DNA of 64,000 bases from Mahella australiensis 50-1 BON (GTDB lineage Bacteria > Bacillota > Clostridia > Mahellales > Mahellaceae). The stretch lies in the NCBI RefSeq assembly GCF_000213255.1, contig NC_015520.1, positions 2,893,501 to 2,957,500 of the forward strand, in the 5' to 3' direction. Made by a program: the position numbers and the translations under genes. Positions within the stretch are counted from its first letter, which is position 1; every line of letters begins with the position of its first letter. The notes under the pieces are model-generated. The model made no database searches. It was not told where the DNA came from and was given only the letters and a program-made list of their open reading frames with translations. Positions 46,510 through 57,644 of the stretch are shown piece by piece.

Positions 46510-47700
46510 TTAAGTTATCGCAAACAGCGGGTCCCACATATTAAGCAATCTCTCCACGCTGCCCTTAAATATCGTATAATCGCTATTTTCATCGCATTCT
46601 ATCATTATTTCTCGGTCGTTCGGTATGAGCAGGCGCTTTTTAACCTCGTCGATTATAAACGGATAAAGTTTATCATATATAGGTGCTATAACCCCACCCA
46701 TATATATCAACGCCGGATCAAAAAGGTTGACCAGGATCGATACTAATTGGCCCAATATAATACCGTTCTCTTGTATAACATTCATTGCTTCCGGTTTATT
46801 ATCCAAAACATCGCAAATAAAATTGTTCCACTCTTTAACTACGCCTTCTTTGCGCCCCATAAACCGTCCTGTATATTTTTTTACAAATCCATATATTGAG
46901 AGATCCGTCTCCACGCATCCGTAACTATGACAGGTGCGACACTGATAATTCATATTGCCTATGGGTATGTGGCCTATCTCGGTGCCATAACCATTTTCCC
47001 CTCGTATCAATGTGCCGTCTGATATAACGCCGACCCCCACGCCTTCTCCTATATACAAATAAATAACATTATCTTTGTAATCATCTTTGGCTTTATACAA
47101 TTGAGCTGCGAGAACGCTAAGATTGGACTCGTTATCAACGTATACGGGCAGATGGAATACGTCGCTTATTATCTTCTTCAACGGTTGCCCTTCTAAAATA
47201 GGCACCATACAACTGCCGATTTTACCCTCTTTACGATCAAACACTCCGGATATGGCCACACCGACGCCCACTATATGGTCTTCTGATATGTCATGCGATT
47301 TAATATATGTTTGGAATCCGCTGTACGCAAAATTTACTAATTCATAAACATCGGCGAAATCCACATTATCGTTTTCATATTGAAATATAATGTTATTTCG
47401 CAAGTCCAGCAATGCCATTTTTATAATACCTTCTAGTTGCAAGTCCAAACATAAAACAAAAAATTTATTATAAGCTAAATTTATAACCTTAGGAGTTCTG
47501 CCCACACTATAATTGCCGTCATTTTTATCCGTGATCACACCCTTTTCTTTCAATTCATTGCATATATTGGATACCGTCGAAAAGCTTAGGCCTGTCTTTT
47601 CCGCTATCTGTTTTTTAGTCAAGCCGTCGTTAAATCTTACACACCTTATAATATCTTTAACATTTTTTTGCTTTATATCGATGATATCGTTTATACTCAT
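46510..47700 (-). CDS. ROK-family transcriptional repressor
   Basis: A 396-residue NagC/XylR-type regulator: N-terminal winged helix (LTKKQIAEKTGLSFSTVSNI, residues 27-46) and ROK sugar-kinase-like domain with GVGVAISGVFD, the ATP-site-like GEGVGVGVI and the zinc motif CRTCHSYGCVETDLS. Behind GGGAG. As first gene of the cluster it probably represses it until a sugar effector binds. About 150 AT-rich bases upstream, ending at the msrA terminator, should contain the promoter; I could not fix it. Confidence 0.92.
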   Translation of the reverse strand: MSINDIIDIKQKNVKDIIRCVRFNDGLTKKQIAEKTGLSFSTVSNICNELKEKGVITDKNDGNYSVGRTPKVINLAYNKFFVLCLDLQLEGIIKMALLDLRNNIIFQYENDNVDFADVYELVNFAYSGFQTYIKSHDISEDHIVGVGVAISGVFDRKEGKIGSCMVPILEGQPLKKIISDVFHLPVYVDNESNLSVLAAQLYKAKDDYKDNVIYLYIGEGVGVGVISDGTLIRGENGYGTEIGHIPIGNMNYQCRTCHSYGCVETDLSIYGFVKKYTGRFMGRKEGVVKEWNNFICDVLDNKPEAMNVIQENGIILGQLVSILVNLFDPALIYMGGVIAPIYDKLYPFIIDEVKKRLLIPNDREIMIECDENSDYTIFKGSVERLLNMWDPLFAIT

Positions 47701-47870
47701 TTTTAGCTCCCATTATCATAAGCTTTATTATAATCATTATTACAACTATTATAATAATTCATGTGCTAACAATATACAACTTCCGAAAATAAGCTTTATA
47801 GGCGATAAGATGCCACTAACTCGCATTAATTCATTCAGGCTCTTGTTATCTTCATCTTTCGAAATATTTT

Positions 47871-47903
47871 AAAAAAACAAAGCGGCCTGTGTCAAGCCGC
47901 TGT
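47871..47903 (-). terminator. Terminator downstream of msrA
   Basis: AGCGGC and GCCGCT form a stem (9-base loop); on the minus strand it is followed by TTTGTTTTTTT. Classic intrinsic terminator ending the cytidine deaminase-msrA transcript. Confidence 0.85.
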
Positions 47904-47959
47904 TTAAGACATTACGCTATATCCCATTTCTTTAGTGACAAGACCTTGCATGCGCCTCA

Positions 47960-48469
47960 TCAATCTTCATTTGCCAATGATAAATCGATATGGCAGTATC
48001 CACCAGGATTTTTCTTCAAGTATTTCTGATGATATTCTTCTGCTTTTATGAAATGCACGAGCTTTTCCACTTCGGTGACAATGGGCTTATCATATTTTTG
48101 AGCTTCTTTTGATATTACTTTTTCGATAATTTCCTTATCCTTAGGATCGATATAGTAAATACCGGTTCTGTACTGCGTTCCTGTATCCGGGCCCTGCCTA
48201 TTTAAAATAGTCGGATCGACGACCTTGAAATAGTATTCGAGTATTTTATCCAACGTCGTTTTGTCAGCGTCATATTTTACATGCACGGTCTCTGCATGAC
48301 CCGTCTTCCATAGCTCATGGTAGGAAGTGGTTTCGGTTTTGCCGTTAGCATACCCGACTTCGGTTTCTACAACGCCCGGTATTCGGTCAAAATACGCCTG
48401 TACTCCCCAGAAGCATCCTCCGGCAAGATAAATGTCACGGATATTTTGATTGTCATTTACTGAACTCAT
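47960..48469 (-). CDS. msrA: Peptide methionine sulfoxide reductase A
   Basis: A 169-residue MsrA that reduces methionine-S-sulfoxide. The catalytic motif YLAGGCFWGVQAYF is near residue 13, followed by GYANGKTETTSYHE and the QGPDTGTQYRTGIYY block. ATG at 48469 is chosen because AGGGGTG lies 8 bases upstream. It follows the cytidine deaminase by 17 bases. No fused MsrB domain. Confidence 0.96.
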   Translation of the reverse strand: MSSVNDNQNIRDIYLAGGCFWGVQAYFDRIPGVVETEVGYANGKTETTSYHELWKTGHAETVHVKYDADKTTLDKILEYYFKVVDPTILNRQGPDTGTQYRTGIYYIDPKDKEIIEKVISKEAQKYDKPIVTEVEKLVHFIKAEEYHQKYLKKNPGGYCHIDLSLANED

Positions 48470-48486
48470 AACGATCACACCCCTAT

Positions 48487-48870
48487 CTATAACTTTCGCC
48501 AATTATACGGTAGCAATTGGTCCAGTGTTACAATTGTGTTTGCGGCGACCATCACTTCTGCATCCAAATTATCATCATTGAGCTGGCTTATAAACTCGCG
48601 GCACCTTCCGCAAGGCGGCAATATGCTGCCATCCCAATCGACGGCTATCATCTTGACGACTCGACTTTCTCCCGCAGTGATCATAGCCGCGGCGGCTGCG
48701 TGCTCGGCACAAAAGCCCATGCTGCACGCCGTATCTATGCACACTCCAGTATAGACATTTCCGGTATCCGTAAGCAGCGCCGCTCCTACACCCCCCGCTT
48801 CAGCATCATCAGAAAGCTTCCTCGGGTTTATGACAGCTTTGGCCATTTTATATAACTCCTCAAACGTCAT
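48487..48870 (-). CDS. Cytidine deaminase family protein
   Basis: A 127-residue zinc deaminase. CAEHAAAAAM near residue 52 supplies the catalytic Glu and a zinc Cys, PPCGRCREFIS near 86 the other two Cys. It resembles blasticidin-S deaminase-type cytidine deaminases as much as Cdd, so the exact substrate is open. ATG at 48870 is behind AGGAGG (a TTG at 48876 is closer to it). Confidence 0.88.
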   Translation of the reverse strand: MTFEELYKMAKAVINPRKLSDDAEAGGVGAALLTDTGNVYTGVCIDTACSMGFCAEHAAAAAMITAGESRVVKMIAVDWDGSILPPCGRCREFISQLNDDNLDAEVMVAANTIVTLDQLLPYNWRKL

Positions 48871-48892
48871 CGCCAATTATCCTCCTTTTATA

Positions 48893-48920
48893 TATAAAAA
48901 GCGGCCTATATCAGGCCGCC
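48893..48920 (-). terminator. Terminator of the ilv-leu operon
   Basis: GCGGCCT and AGGCCGC form a tight stem; on the minus strand it follows leuD and is followed by TTTTTATATATAAAA. Confidence 0.85.
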
Positions 48921-48926
48921 ATCGCA

Positions 48927-49418
48927 TCATCTCTCTAAACGCTGCTTGACATAGTTTATCAAACCGTCGGATGCCATTATCTGCTGCATGAATTCGGGAA
49001 ACGGCTGGCTTTTATAGGTTTTGCCGGTCGTGATATCGGTGATGGTGCCGGTCGCCACATCCACTTCGACCTCGTCGCCATCATTTATTTCCCGGGCAGC
49101 CTCAGGGCACTCCAGTATAGGCAGCCCTATATTTATAGCATTTCTGTAAAATATGCGCGCAAATGATTCGGCTATGACACACGATACGCCCGATGCCTTT
49201 ATAGCTATCGGCGCATGCTCGCGCGACGAACCGCAACCGAAGTTTCTGCCGGCTACCATTACATCGCCGGGCTTGGCTTTGGCCTTGAAATCGGGATCCA
49301 GATCCTCCATGCAATGGCCCGCCAGCTCATCCGGGTCGCTGGTATTAAGGTAGCGCGCCGGTATTATGACATCGGTATCCACATTATCCCCGTATTTTAT
49401 AGCTTTGCCTCTCATCAT
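48927..49418 (-). CDS. leuD: 3-isopropylmalate dehydratase small subunit (archaeal type)
   Basis: A 163-residue LeuD of the short, HACN/archaeal-like form. [18 protein letters not shown] is the N-terminal signature and [18 protein letters not shown] the substrate-binding loop. Start overlaps the leuC stop (ATGA); a second ATG follows at 49415. With LeuC it forms the aconitase-like isomerase for isopropylmalate and, here, citramalate. Confidence 0.95.
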   Translation of the reverse strand: MMRGKAIKYGDNVDTDVIIPARYLNTSDPDELAGHCMEDLDPDFKAKAKPGDVMVAGRNFGCGSSREHAPIAIKASGVSCVIAESFARIFYRNAINIGLPILECPEAAREINDGDEVEVDVATGTITDITTGKTYKSQPFPEFMQQIMASDGLINYVKQRLER

Positions 49419-50665
49419 GCCACCTCCTCAGGTGCAACTATCCTGCCCGCTATGGCCGAGGCCGCCGCGACAGCCGGTCCGGCCAGGTATACCTCGCTCT
49501 CGGGGTGCCCCATGCGCCCTACGAAGTTGCGGTTGGTGGTGGCCAACGCTCTCTCGCCTTTGGCCAATATGCCCATATGGCCTCCGAGGCACGGCCCGCA
49601 CGTAGGCGTGCTGACAGCAGCACCTGCTTCCACGAATATCTCTATAAGGCCCTCTTTAAGAGCCTGCAGGTATATAGCCTGAGTGGCCGGGAATATTATA
49701 AGGCGCACGTCCGGATGGACTTTATGCCCCTTCAAAATAGATGCCGCTACGCGCAGGTCCTCTATGCGACCATTGGTGCACGAGCCTATGACCACTTGAT
49801 CCAACGGCACATCGCCCACCTCGTCTATGGCGCGCGCATTGGACGGCAGATGCGGAAATGCCACTGTAGGCTTCACTTGGCTTAAATCTATATCGTAAAC
49901 CGCCACATATTCGGCGTCGTCATCCGCTTTATAAACCTTATACGGTTTTGTCGAATGTTCATTTATATACGCTATGGTCTTGTCGTCCACATCGAATATC
50001 CCATTTTTAGCACCAGCCTCTATAGCCATATTGGCCATCGAGAACCTGTCATCCATGGACAGGTACTGCAGCCCGTCGCCTGTAAACTCCATAGACTGGT
50101 ACAATGCGCCATCCACGCCTATCATGCCTATTATATGCAATATAACATCCTTGCCGCCAACCCATTTGCCCGGCTTGCCGTGCAACACGAATTTCTGCGC
50201 TTCAGGTACCTTAAACCACGTCTCGCCTATGGCCATGGCGGCAGCCATATCAGTGCTGCCCACACCCGTCGAGAATGCGCCCAATGCACCGTATGTGCAG
50301 GTATGCGAATCAGCCCCTATAACAACGTCGCCAGCCACTACTAATCCTTTCTCCGGTATAAGAGCATGCTCTATGCCCATGCGCCCGACCTCAAAGTAAT
50401 TGGTCAGTCCCATCTTGCGGGCGAAATCCCTTATCAGTTTATTCTGCTCGGCGGATTTTATATCTTTATTGGGTGTAAAATGATCCGGTATAATGGCTAC
50501 CTTATCTTTATCAAAGACATGATCTATGCCTATTTTTTCGAATTCTTTTACGGCTACCGGCGCCGTCACGTCATTGCCGAAAACCAGATCCACTTTGGCG
50601 TTTATAAGCTGGCCGGCCTTTACCTCTTTTAAGCCGGCATGGTCGGCCAGTATCTTTTGTGTCAT
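49415..50665 (-). CDS. leuC: 3-isopropylmalate dehydratase large subunit (archaeal type)
   Basis: A 416-residue aconitase-family subunit; 4Fe-4S Cys are visible in [10 protein letters not shown] and [12 protein letters not shown], and [15 protein letters not shown] is the substrate loop. The length of about 420 marks the LeuC2/HACN group, not the 470-residue enterobacterial type. ATG at 50665 has GTGGGA 6 bases upstream; earlier in-frame ATGs (50671, 50689) overlap or abut the cimA stop. Since cimA is in the operon, this isomerase likely serves both leucine and isoleucine routes. Confidence 0.95.
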   Translation of the reverse strand: MTQKILADHAGLKEVKAGQLINAKVDLVFGNDVTAPVAVKEFEKIGIDHVFDKDKVAIIPDHFTPNKDIKSAEQNKLIRDFARKMGLTNYFEVGRMGIEHALIPEKGLVVAGDVVIGADSHTCTYGALGAFSTGVGSTDMAAAMAIGETWFKVPEAQKFVLHGKPGKWVGGKDVILHIIGMIGVDGALYQSMEFTGDGLQYLSMDDRFSMANMAIEAGAKNGIFDVDDKTIAYINEHSTKPYKVYKADDDAEYVAVYDIDLSQVKPTVAFPHLPSNARAIDEVGDVPLDQVVIGSCTNGRIEDLRVAASILKGHKVHPDVRLIIFPATQAIYLQALKEGLIEIFVEAGAAVSTPTCGPCLGGHMGILAKGERALATTNRNFVGRMGHPESEVYLAGPAVAAASAIAGRIVAPEEVA

Positions 50666-50678
50666 AGTCATTCCCACT

Positions 50679-52250
50679 TTATATATCATCCCCTTTCAAT
50701 AACATGTACTCTATAGCGTCTATCATGGCTATCCAGCTAGCCGCTATTATATTGGTGGACACACCCACAGTGCTCCAACTGTATTGCCCGTCGCTGGATT
50801 CTATGAGCACGCGCACCTTGGCCGCCGTAGCCGCGCGGCTATCCAATACCCTCACCTTATAATCGGTAAGATGCATCTTTTTAAGCTGCGGATAAAATAC
50901 CTCCAAGGCCTTCCTCAACGCCTTATCCAACGCATCGACCGGGCCGTCGCCTTCGGCTGCCGTCATCTCCTCGGTACCGTCCACCAGTACTTTTATCATA
51001 GCTACGGCGCTGTTATCCTCTGATTGCCACGGTTGATCGGCTATGACCTTGAAGTCCTTTATGTCGAATAATTTCTTGTACCTGCCCAATTGTTTCATTA
51101 TGAGAAGGTCAAACGACGCCTCGGCCCCTTCAAATTGATAACCCTCGTACTCCAAGCGTTTGAGCTCATCTATAACAGCCTGTACCTCGGGCGAATCCTT
51201 TGTCAAGCTTTGGTCAAAGCGCTTCATCCTGGTCAGCACCGTGCTGCGTCCCGACATCTCGGACATAAGCAGCCGTCGGCTATTGCCTATCAAAGCAGGG
51301 TCTATATGCTCGAAACTCGTCGGTGCCTTGAGCACGGCGTCTATATGCATACCGGCTTTATGTGTAAAGGCGCTGGCGCCCACATAAGGGGCCTTTGTAT
51401 CGGGCGGCAGATTGGCTATCTCGCTTATATAGCGCGATATGGTAGTCAGCTCGGCCATTTTCTCATCGGGTATGCAGCGGTAGCCCATCTTCAGCTGCAA
51501 ATTCGCTATAATAGGAAACAGATCCGCATTGCCACACCGCTCACCATAACCGTTCAATGTTCCCTGCACCTGTACTGCTCCCGCCTGCACCCCCATAATG
51601 GTATTAGCCACCGCCATACCGCCGTCATTGTGGCAGTGTATGCCCACCGGTATATTAAATCTTTCGACGACGCATTTGGTTATATCGTATATTTCCATAG
51701 GAAAAGCGCCGCCATTGGTATCGCACAACGCCAGGCTGTCCGCACCGGCATTAACAGCAGCCTCCAGCGTCTTCATGGCATACTCTGGATTTCGTTTATA
51801 ACCGTCGAAGAAGTGCTCGGCATCGAATATCACCTCTTTGCCGTGCTGCTTCATATAGGCCACGCTGTCGGCTATCATGCGCAGGTTCTCATCGAGCGTG
51901 GTATGCAAGACCTGGGTAACATGAAAATCCCAACTCTTGCCAAATATTGCTATTGCCGATGTGCCAGCTGCCAGCATAGCAGACAGGTTACGGTCGCCTT
52001 CGGCATCTATATTGGCCCGGCGCGTGCTGCCGAAGGCCACCAGTCGTGCATGGCCCAGTCCCTTCTCCTGGAGGACGTTAAAAAGATCGAGATCTTTCGG
52101 ATTGGAACCGGGATTGCCGGCCTCTATATAATCCACGCCCATAGCGTCGAGTTGCTCCACTATCTTGAGTTTATCCTCCAATGAGAATGATATACCCTCC
52201 GCCTGCATGCCGTCGCGAAGGGTGGAATCGTATATATAGATCTTTTGCAC
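50679..52250 (-). CDS. cimA: Citramalate synthase
   Basis: A 523-residue DRE-TIM metallolyase joining pyruvate and acetyl-CoA to (R)-citramalate, which feeds isoleucine synthesis without threonine. [20 protein letters not shown] near residue 8 and [12 protein letters not shown] near 42 distinguish the citramalate group from Leu[16 protein letters not shown] is the metal site, and the C-terminal LeuA allosteric domain is present. Start is GTG behind GGAGGTG. 20 bases after leuA. Confidence 0.92.
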   Translation of the reverse strand: MQKIYIYDSTLRDGMQAEGISFSLEDKLKIVEQLDAMGVDYIEAGNPGSNPKDLDLFNVLQEKGLGHARLVAFGSTRRANIDAEGDRNLSAMLAAGTSAIAIFGKSWDFHVTQVLHTTLDENLRMIADSVAYMKQHGKEVIFDAEHFFDGYKRNPEYAMKTLEAAVNAGADSLALCDTNGGAFPMEIYDITKCVVERFNIPVGIHCHNDGGMAVANTIMGVQAGAVQVQGTLNGYGERCGNADLFPIIANLQLKMGYRCIPDEKMAELTTISRYISEIANLPPDTKAPYVGASAFTHKAGMHIDAVLKAPTSFEHIDPALIGNSRRLLMSEMSGRSTVLTRMKRFDQSLTKDSPEVQAVIDELKRLEYEGYQFEGAEASFDLLIMKQLGRYKKLFDIKDFKVIADQPWQSEDNSAVAMIKVLVDGTEEMTAAEGDGPVDALDKALRKALEVFYPQLKKMHLTDYKVRVLDSRAATAAKVRVLIESSDGQYSWSTVGVSTNIIAASWIAMIDAIEYMLLKGDDI

Positions 52251-52270
52251 CAGGTCACCTCCATATTCTT

Positions 52271-53785
52271 TTATTTCGCAGTTTCATACAGCATCTTATT
52301 TATAGCATCGATATAAGCGCGAGCGCTGGCCTCTATTATATCGGTGCTGACGCCTTTGCCGACAAATACCTGGCCATCGTTCCTGACCCTCACCGTAACC
52401 TCTCCCAGCGCATCCTTGCCTTCGGTAACGGCTCTTATGCCGTAATCGTCGAGAGGAACCTCGCGACCTATGCAACGCTCTATAGCGTTGAATACCGCGT
52501 CCACCGGACCGTCGCCGCAAGCGGCTTCTTCTATGAATTGATCACCATGCTTTAAGCGCACCGTAGCCGTAGCGGTGACCTTATTGCCGCTGGATATCTG
52601 GAATTGATCCAGCGCATAGATCTCTGGTATCTTTATAGCTTTCTCGGTCACTAGCGCCTCTATATCCTTATCCAGCACCACCTTCTTTTTATCCGCCAGA
52701 TCCTTAAAGCGTTCGAAAGCCGCATTGATCTCATCCTGCGAAAGGTTATAACCCAGCTCTTTTAAGCGTTCCTCAAAAGCATGGCGACCGGACAACTTGC
52801 CCAGCACCATCTTGTTTTGTTTCAAACCTATGGATTCCGGCGTCATGATCTCATAGGTGCTGCGCTCGCTCAATACGCCATGCTGATGTATACCGGCCTC
52901 ATGCGCGAAGGCGTTGGCCCCTACTATAGCCTTATTAGGCTGTATATCCATACCTGTCAGATGAGCCACCAGCATGCTGGTGCGATATATCTGCGTAGTA
53001 TCTATATTCACGGCGCGTTTGAAGTAATCGCGCCGCGTATTCAGCGCCATGATTATCTCTTCCAAAGCAGCATTGCCTGCGCGCTCGCCTATGCCGTTTA
53101 TAGTACCTTCGACCTGCTGTATGCCGTTTTGTACAGCAGCCAGCGAATTGGCCGTAGCCATGCCGAGGTCATTGTGGCAGTGCACGCTCAACTGGACCTT
53201 GTCTATGCCAGGCACATTTCCCTTTATGCCGCGTATTAAAGCCCCGAATTCGTCGGGCACGGAATAGCCTACGGTATCCGGCACGTTTATTACGTCGGCT
53301 CCCGCCTCTATAACCGCTGCGAATACCTGATACAGGTATTCGAGATCGGTGCGCGATGCGTCCTCTGCTGAGAATTGCACTTCAGCCCCGAGGCTTTTGG
53401 CATAAGCCACCGACTCTACAGAGGCTTTGAGCACCTCTTCGCGCGTCATCTTCAATTTATATTTCAAATGAATATCCGAGGTAGCTATAAATACGTGAAT
53501 GCGGGGATGAGCGGCCTCTTTCAAGGCCTCCCATGCCCTGTCTATATCGGCTTTAACCGCACGGCACAGACCGCATATAGCCGGTCGTCGCACCTCACGC
53601 GCTATGGCTCTCACCGCTTCAAAGTCACCTTTAGATGCGATGGGAAAACCGGCCTCTATAACATCCACGCCCAGCTTCTCGAGCTGGCGGGCTATTTCAA
53701 GCTTCTCCTCGGTATTCAGGCTGACACCCGGGGATTGTTCGCCATCCCTCAATGTGGTGTCAAAAACCCTTATTATATCATCCAT
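52271..53785 (-). CDS. leuA: 2-isopropylmalate synthase
   Basis: A 504-residue LeuA catalysing the first committed step to leucine. [18 protein letters not shown] at the N-terminus, [16 protein letters not shown] and [15 protein letters not shown] are the catalytic signatures; the C-terminal regulatory domain (from about residue 390) suggests leucine feedback. ATG behind GGAG. Confidence 0.96.
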   Translation of the reverse strand: MDDIIRVFDTTLRDGEQSPGVSLNTEEKLEIARQLEKLGVDVIEAGFPIASKGDFEAVRAIAREVRRPAICGLCRAVKADIDRAWEALKEAAHPRIHVFIATSDIHLKYKLKMTREEVLKASVESVAYAKSLGAEVQFSAEDASRTDLEYLYQVFAAVIEAGADVINVPDTVGYSVPDEFGALIRGIKGNVPGIDKVQLSVHCHNDLGMATANSLAAVQNGIQQVEGTINGIGERAGNAALEEIIMALNTRRDYFKRAVNIDTTQIYRTSMLVAHLTGMDIQPNKAIVGANAFAHEAGIHQHGVLSERSTYEIMTPESIGLKQNKMVLGKLSGRHAFEERLKELGYNLSQDEINAAFERFKDLADKKKVVLDKDIEALVTEKAIKIPEIYALDQFQISSGNKVTATATVRLKHGDQFIEEAACGDGPVDAVFNAIERCIGREVPLDDYGIRAVTEGKDALGEVTVRVRNDGQVFVGKGVSTDIIEASARAYIDAINKMLYETAK

Positions 53786-53803
53786 ATAACATCGACTCCA
53801 AAA

Positions 53804-54820
<1,017 letters not shown>

Positions 54821-54872
54821 CTACGAATTTTTTATATTTTTATGAGCTTTTATAAGCTAATAAATAACCATT

Positions 54873-55364
54873 TTACTGCTGGCCGAGCGATTTAGCACCG
54901 CGCTCTATAGCCACCACACCTGTGCGCACCATTTCCTTTATGCCGAATTGGCGCAGCATCTCTTCCAAAGCCAGCGTCTTGTTGCTATTGCCGGTAGCCT
55001 CTATGGTGATAAATTCCGTCGTTATATCTACTACCTTAGCCTGAAATACATTGGCTATCTGCATGATCTCGCTACGGGTTTTGGAATCGGCATTGACTTT
55101 TATAAGCACCAATTCTCGAGCTACCGAATTGGCTGTGATATCCTTCACCTCTATGACATCTATCAGCTTGCCTAATTGTTTCATGACCTGGTCGACGATG
55201 TATTCGTCGCCGTCCACCACAATGGTTATGCGCGACACGTCCTCGTCCTGTGTGGGCCCGACCGCCAGGCTGTCTATATTAAAGCCCCTGCGGCTGAAAA
55301 GTCCCGATACTCTCGACAATACGCCGGCATGATTCTGTACCAGTATGCCTATTATATACTTCAA
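54873..55364 (-). CDS. ilvN: Acetolactate synthase small (regulatory) subunit
   Basis: A 163-residue IlvN/IlvH: ACT domain VQNHAGVLSRVSGLFSRRGFNIDSLAVG with valine-binding residues, then the C-terminal domain. Start is TTG at 55364 behind GGGGGTG. It is the first gene behind the T-box leader, and no catalytic ilvB is present anywhere in the window, which is unusual for this operon. Confidence 0.95.
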   Translation of the reverse strand: MKYIIGILVQNHAGVLSRVSGLFSRRGFNIDSLAVGPTQDEDVSRITIVVDGDEYIVDQVMKQLGKLIDVIEVKDITANSVARELVLIKVNADSKTRSEIMQIANVFQAKVVDITTEFITIEATGNSNKTLALEEMLRQFGIKEMVRTGVVAIERGAKSLGQQ

Positions 55365-55390
55365 TCGTTACACCCCCTTTCGGGCTGCAT

Positions 55391-55674
55391 TATCAAAAAC
55401 CCCTTTCATCCCACATACTTACGGGACGAAAGGGGTTAGCTTCCGTGATACCACCCAACTTCGCCATCGCCTCACAACGACGGCCTCACTAAGTCGCTGA
55501 CACGACTTTATGCTTTAACGGGCACTGCCCGGCACACCCTACTAAACCTTCAGGCTGCAGCTCAGGAGCGAGTTATACGATATGCCCTCTGTCCGGCTCA
55601 CACCTGCCGCCGGCTCTCTGTACAGGCTGTGCATATCCTTTTTCTCCTTCATGGCCTTTGTTTCATTTTTATTC
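55391..55674 (-). promoter_or_regulatory. T-box leader of the ilv-leu operon (probable leucine specifier)
   Basis: On the minus strand the T-box core TGGGTGGTATCACGGA lies at 55442-55457, followed by a 15-bp-arm terminator (55398-55412 with 55423-55437) and TTTTT. Upstream, Stem I elements such as GAGCCGG and the specifier-loop-like AACTCGCTCCTGAGC are visible; by analogy the specifier is CUC (55570-55572), leucine. Uncharged tRNA-Leu would stabilise the antiterminator. Confidence 0.88.
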
Positions 55675-55703
55675 ATTATACCAGCATCAATATGCCAAGT
55701 CAA
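55675..55703 (-). promoter_or_regulatory. Promoter of the T-box ilv-leu operon
   Basis: On the minus strand TTGACT (55698-55703), exactly 17 bases, TATAAT (55675-55680). The insertion element's target duplication begins at the base adjoining the -35 box. Confidence 0.85.
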
Positions 55704-55797
55704 TAGGAAAAATCGGGGCTTGTTATTATTCTATGATATTGTCATAGTAAAATTATTCTGCGATAATGTCATTATGAGGAGAGAGGAACAGTATTGT

Positions 55798-57135
55798 ATG
55801 ACAGAGAGCGAAATGCAAAAACTTGTTGTTATTAATAAAGTCATCGATGGGACGTTAACCGCAAGTGAAGCTGCGCAGGTTTTAGACCTCAGTGTTCGTC
55901 AAATATTTAGACTTAAGAAGGGGGTTAAAGAACAAGGTGCGTCTTTCGTTATTCATAAGAACAGAGGCCGTAAACCTGCTAATGCTTTAAGCGATGAGCT
56001 AGTAAACCATATCCTCACTTTGAGGAAGGAAAAGTATTTTGATACGAATTTCTCTCATTTTAGAGATTTGCTTGAGGATGATAAGGGTATTATTCTTAGT
56101 AATTCCTCGGTTTATAGAATCCTTGATAATGCCGGTATTCAAAGCCCTAGAAAGCATAGACGCCCTCGTAAGATTCATGCTAGAAGGGAACGTATGCCTC
56201 AGGCTGGCATGTTGGTGCAAATCGATTGCACCTCTTTTGAATGGATTCCTTCTGTAGGTAATATGGCTCTCCACGGTGCCATAGACGATGCCACCGGTCA
56301 GGTCCTCGCGCTCTATTTTACTGAAAACGAGTGCATGAATGGCTATTTTGAGCTCATGCGTACCATCATTGGCCAATATGGTATCCCTATATCTCTATAT
56401 GCCGATAAGCATACTATATTTGCTTCTCCTAATAAGGGTAAAATCTCTATCGAGGAGCAGCTTGAGGGTAAAGTGGTAAATGAAACCCAGTTCCAAATGG
56501 CTATGAGTACATTGGGTATATCTATCATTAATGCCAGGTCCCCTCAGGCTAAGGGCCGCGTAGAGAGGCTATGGAATACTTTGCAGGATAGGCTCAGGGC
56601 AGAATTGAGGATTTATGGCATTGATTCTATGGAAAAGGCCAATGAGTTTTTGCCTAAGTTCCTGGAGAGATATAATAAAAGGTTCGCCATAGAGCCTCAA
56701 GATCCCGAGCCTGCTTTTAGAGAATTACCGCCGGATATCGACTTAGATAATATACTTTGTGTTAAGTTATCTAGAAAAGTTGATAATGGCGGCGTATTTT
56801 CTCTACACAGCCAATATTATCAAGTTGTATGTGATGATGGCAAAACCGTTGCACCTATCGTTCCTAGAGCTAAGATAACGGTTCTTACCAGCCCTAGGAT
56901 AGGTATACGGGTGCAGTATGGCAATAATATATATGCTGTGAAAAAGCTCGATGAACCGCCTAAGAAAGCTCAGAAAGCTAATAAGGCAAGTTCATCGAGC
57001 ACAGCTAAGCCTTATAAGCCTTCTCCCACTCATCCTTGGAAACAAGGTTGGCAGAAGGCGCCATCATATTGGTATGAGGAATCAGACAGAGAGATTTTAG
57101 AGGCTCTGTATAATTCCTCACGCGCCTGGCACTAG
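55798..57135 (+). CDS. ISNCY-family transposase
   Basis: A 445-residue DDE transposase. N-terminal helix-turn-helix (TLTASEAAQVLDLSVRQIFRLKK, a few residues after the start), a linker with basic RRPRKIHARRERM, then the rve-type catalytic core: Asp in VQIDCTSFEWIP, Asp in SLYADKHTIF and Glu in GRVERLWNTLQDRL. The C-terminus is Lys/Ser/Pro rich. Start ATG at 55798 chosen by homology extent; longer in-frame readings run into the element's end. It looks intact. Confidence 0.9.
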   Translation: MTESEMQKLVVINKVIDGTLTASEAAQVLDLSVRQIFRLKKGVKEQGASFVIHKNRGRKPANALSDELVNHILTLRKEKYFDTNFSHFRDLLEDDKGIILSNSSVYRILDNAGIQSPRKHRRPRKIHARRERMPQAGMLVQIDCTSFEWIPSVGNMALHGAIDDATGQVLALYFTENECMNGYFELMRTIIGQYGIPISLYADKHTIFASPNKGKISIEEQLEGKVVNETQFQMAMSTLGISIINARSPQAKGRVERLWNTLQDRLRAELRIYGIDSMEKANEFLPKFLERYNKRFAIEPQDPEPAFRELPPDIDLDNILCVKLSRKVDNGGVFSLHSQYYQVVCDDGKTVAPIVPRAKITVLTSPRIGIRVQYGNNIYAVKKLDEPPKKAQKANKASSSSTAKPYKPSPTHPWKQGWQKAPSYWYEESDREILEALYNSSRAWH

Positions 57136-57142
57136 CCAGTAT

Positions 57143-57270
57143 TAAGGCTTACAGCCTAATTATATAATAGCTGCGAAATGAACGTGCGTCAAGGGCAAGC
57201 GGAGCTTGTTTATTTTACCCTTTACGCACGGGAATGGAGCAGCTAGAATTTAGCAAAGCAGTAAGCCTTA
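57143..57270. other. Nested three-tier inverted repeat in the IS 3' region
   Basis: Outer arms TAAGGCTTAC/GTAAGCCTTA, middle arms TAGCTGC/GCAGCTA and inner arms CGTGCGTCAAGGG/CCCTTTACGCACG pair concentrically around one centre. It lies between the transposase stop and the right end. It may terminate transcription or shield the transposase from outside reads. The rest of 57271-57644 holds the IS end, target duplication, a relic IS-end-like sequence (to about 57520) and no gene. Confidence 0.7.
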
Positions 57271-57644
57271 AGATAGTATTATCTTTTTTGCTCATCTGGT
57301 GGTAATATATGTTCTCATATCATATTAATGTAAGTTGCTAAAGTTATATAACCAGCTTACTGTAATATAATCTATATTTAATGTTCCAATTATAGTAAAT
57401 CCATACATCGCTATGAAATTTTCGTTGAATAAATATCAGCCATTTACTATGACATTTTCGCTGACTATTGACATAGGAAAAATCGGGGCTGTGTTATTAT
57501 TCTGTGATATTGTCGTGACTGTTCAGCTATCCCGTAGGCTTAGTAACTGATTAGCCTTCGCCTATGCAAATAGTACTGAATAATCACATAGTGTGGCAAG
57601 AGGTAGATAAAATAATTGTCTACCTCTTGCCCGATTAAACGATA

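Larger units (their letters stand above)
55721..57473 (+). mobile_element. Complete ISNCY (IS1202/ISTde1-like) element, 1753 bp, 17-bp target duplication
   Basis: The ends are related inverted repeats over 31 bases, starting TGTTATTATTC on the left and, read inward from the right, TGTCAATAGTC, both reaching TGTCATAGTAAA at the same distance. TAGGAAAAATCGGGGCT occurs directly on both sides (55704-55720, 57474-57490), a 17-bp target duplication; from memory the ISTde1 branch of the IS1202 group makes 15-18 bp duplications. Second internal copies of the end motif (TGCGATAATGTCATTA-like) are seen at both ends. Intact transposase inside. Confidence 0.85.
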
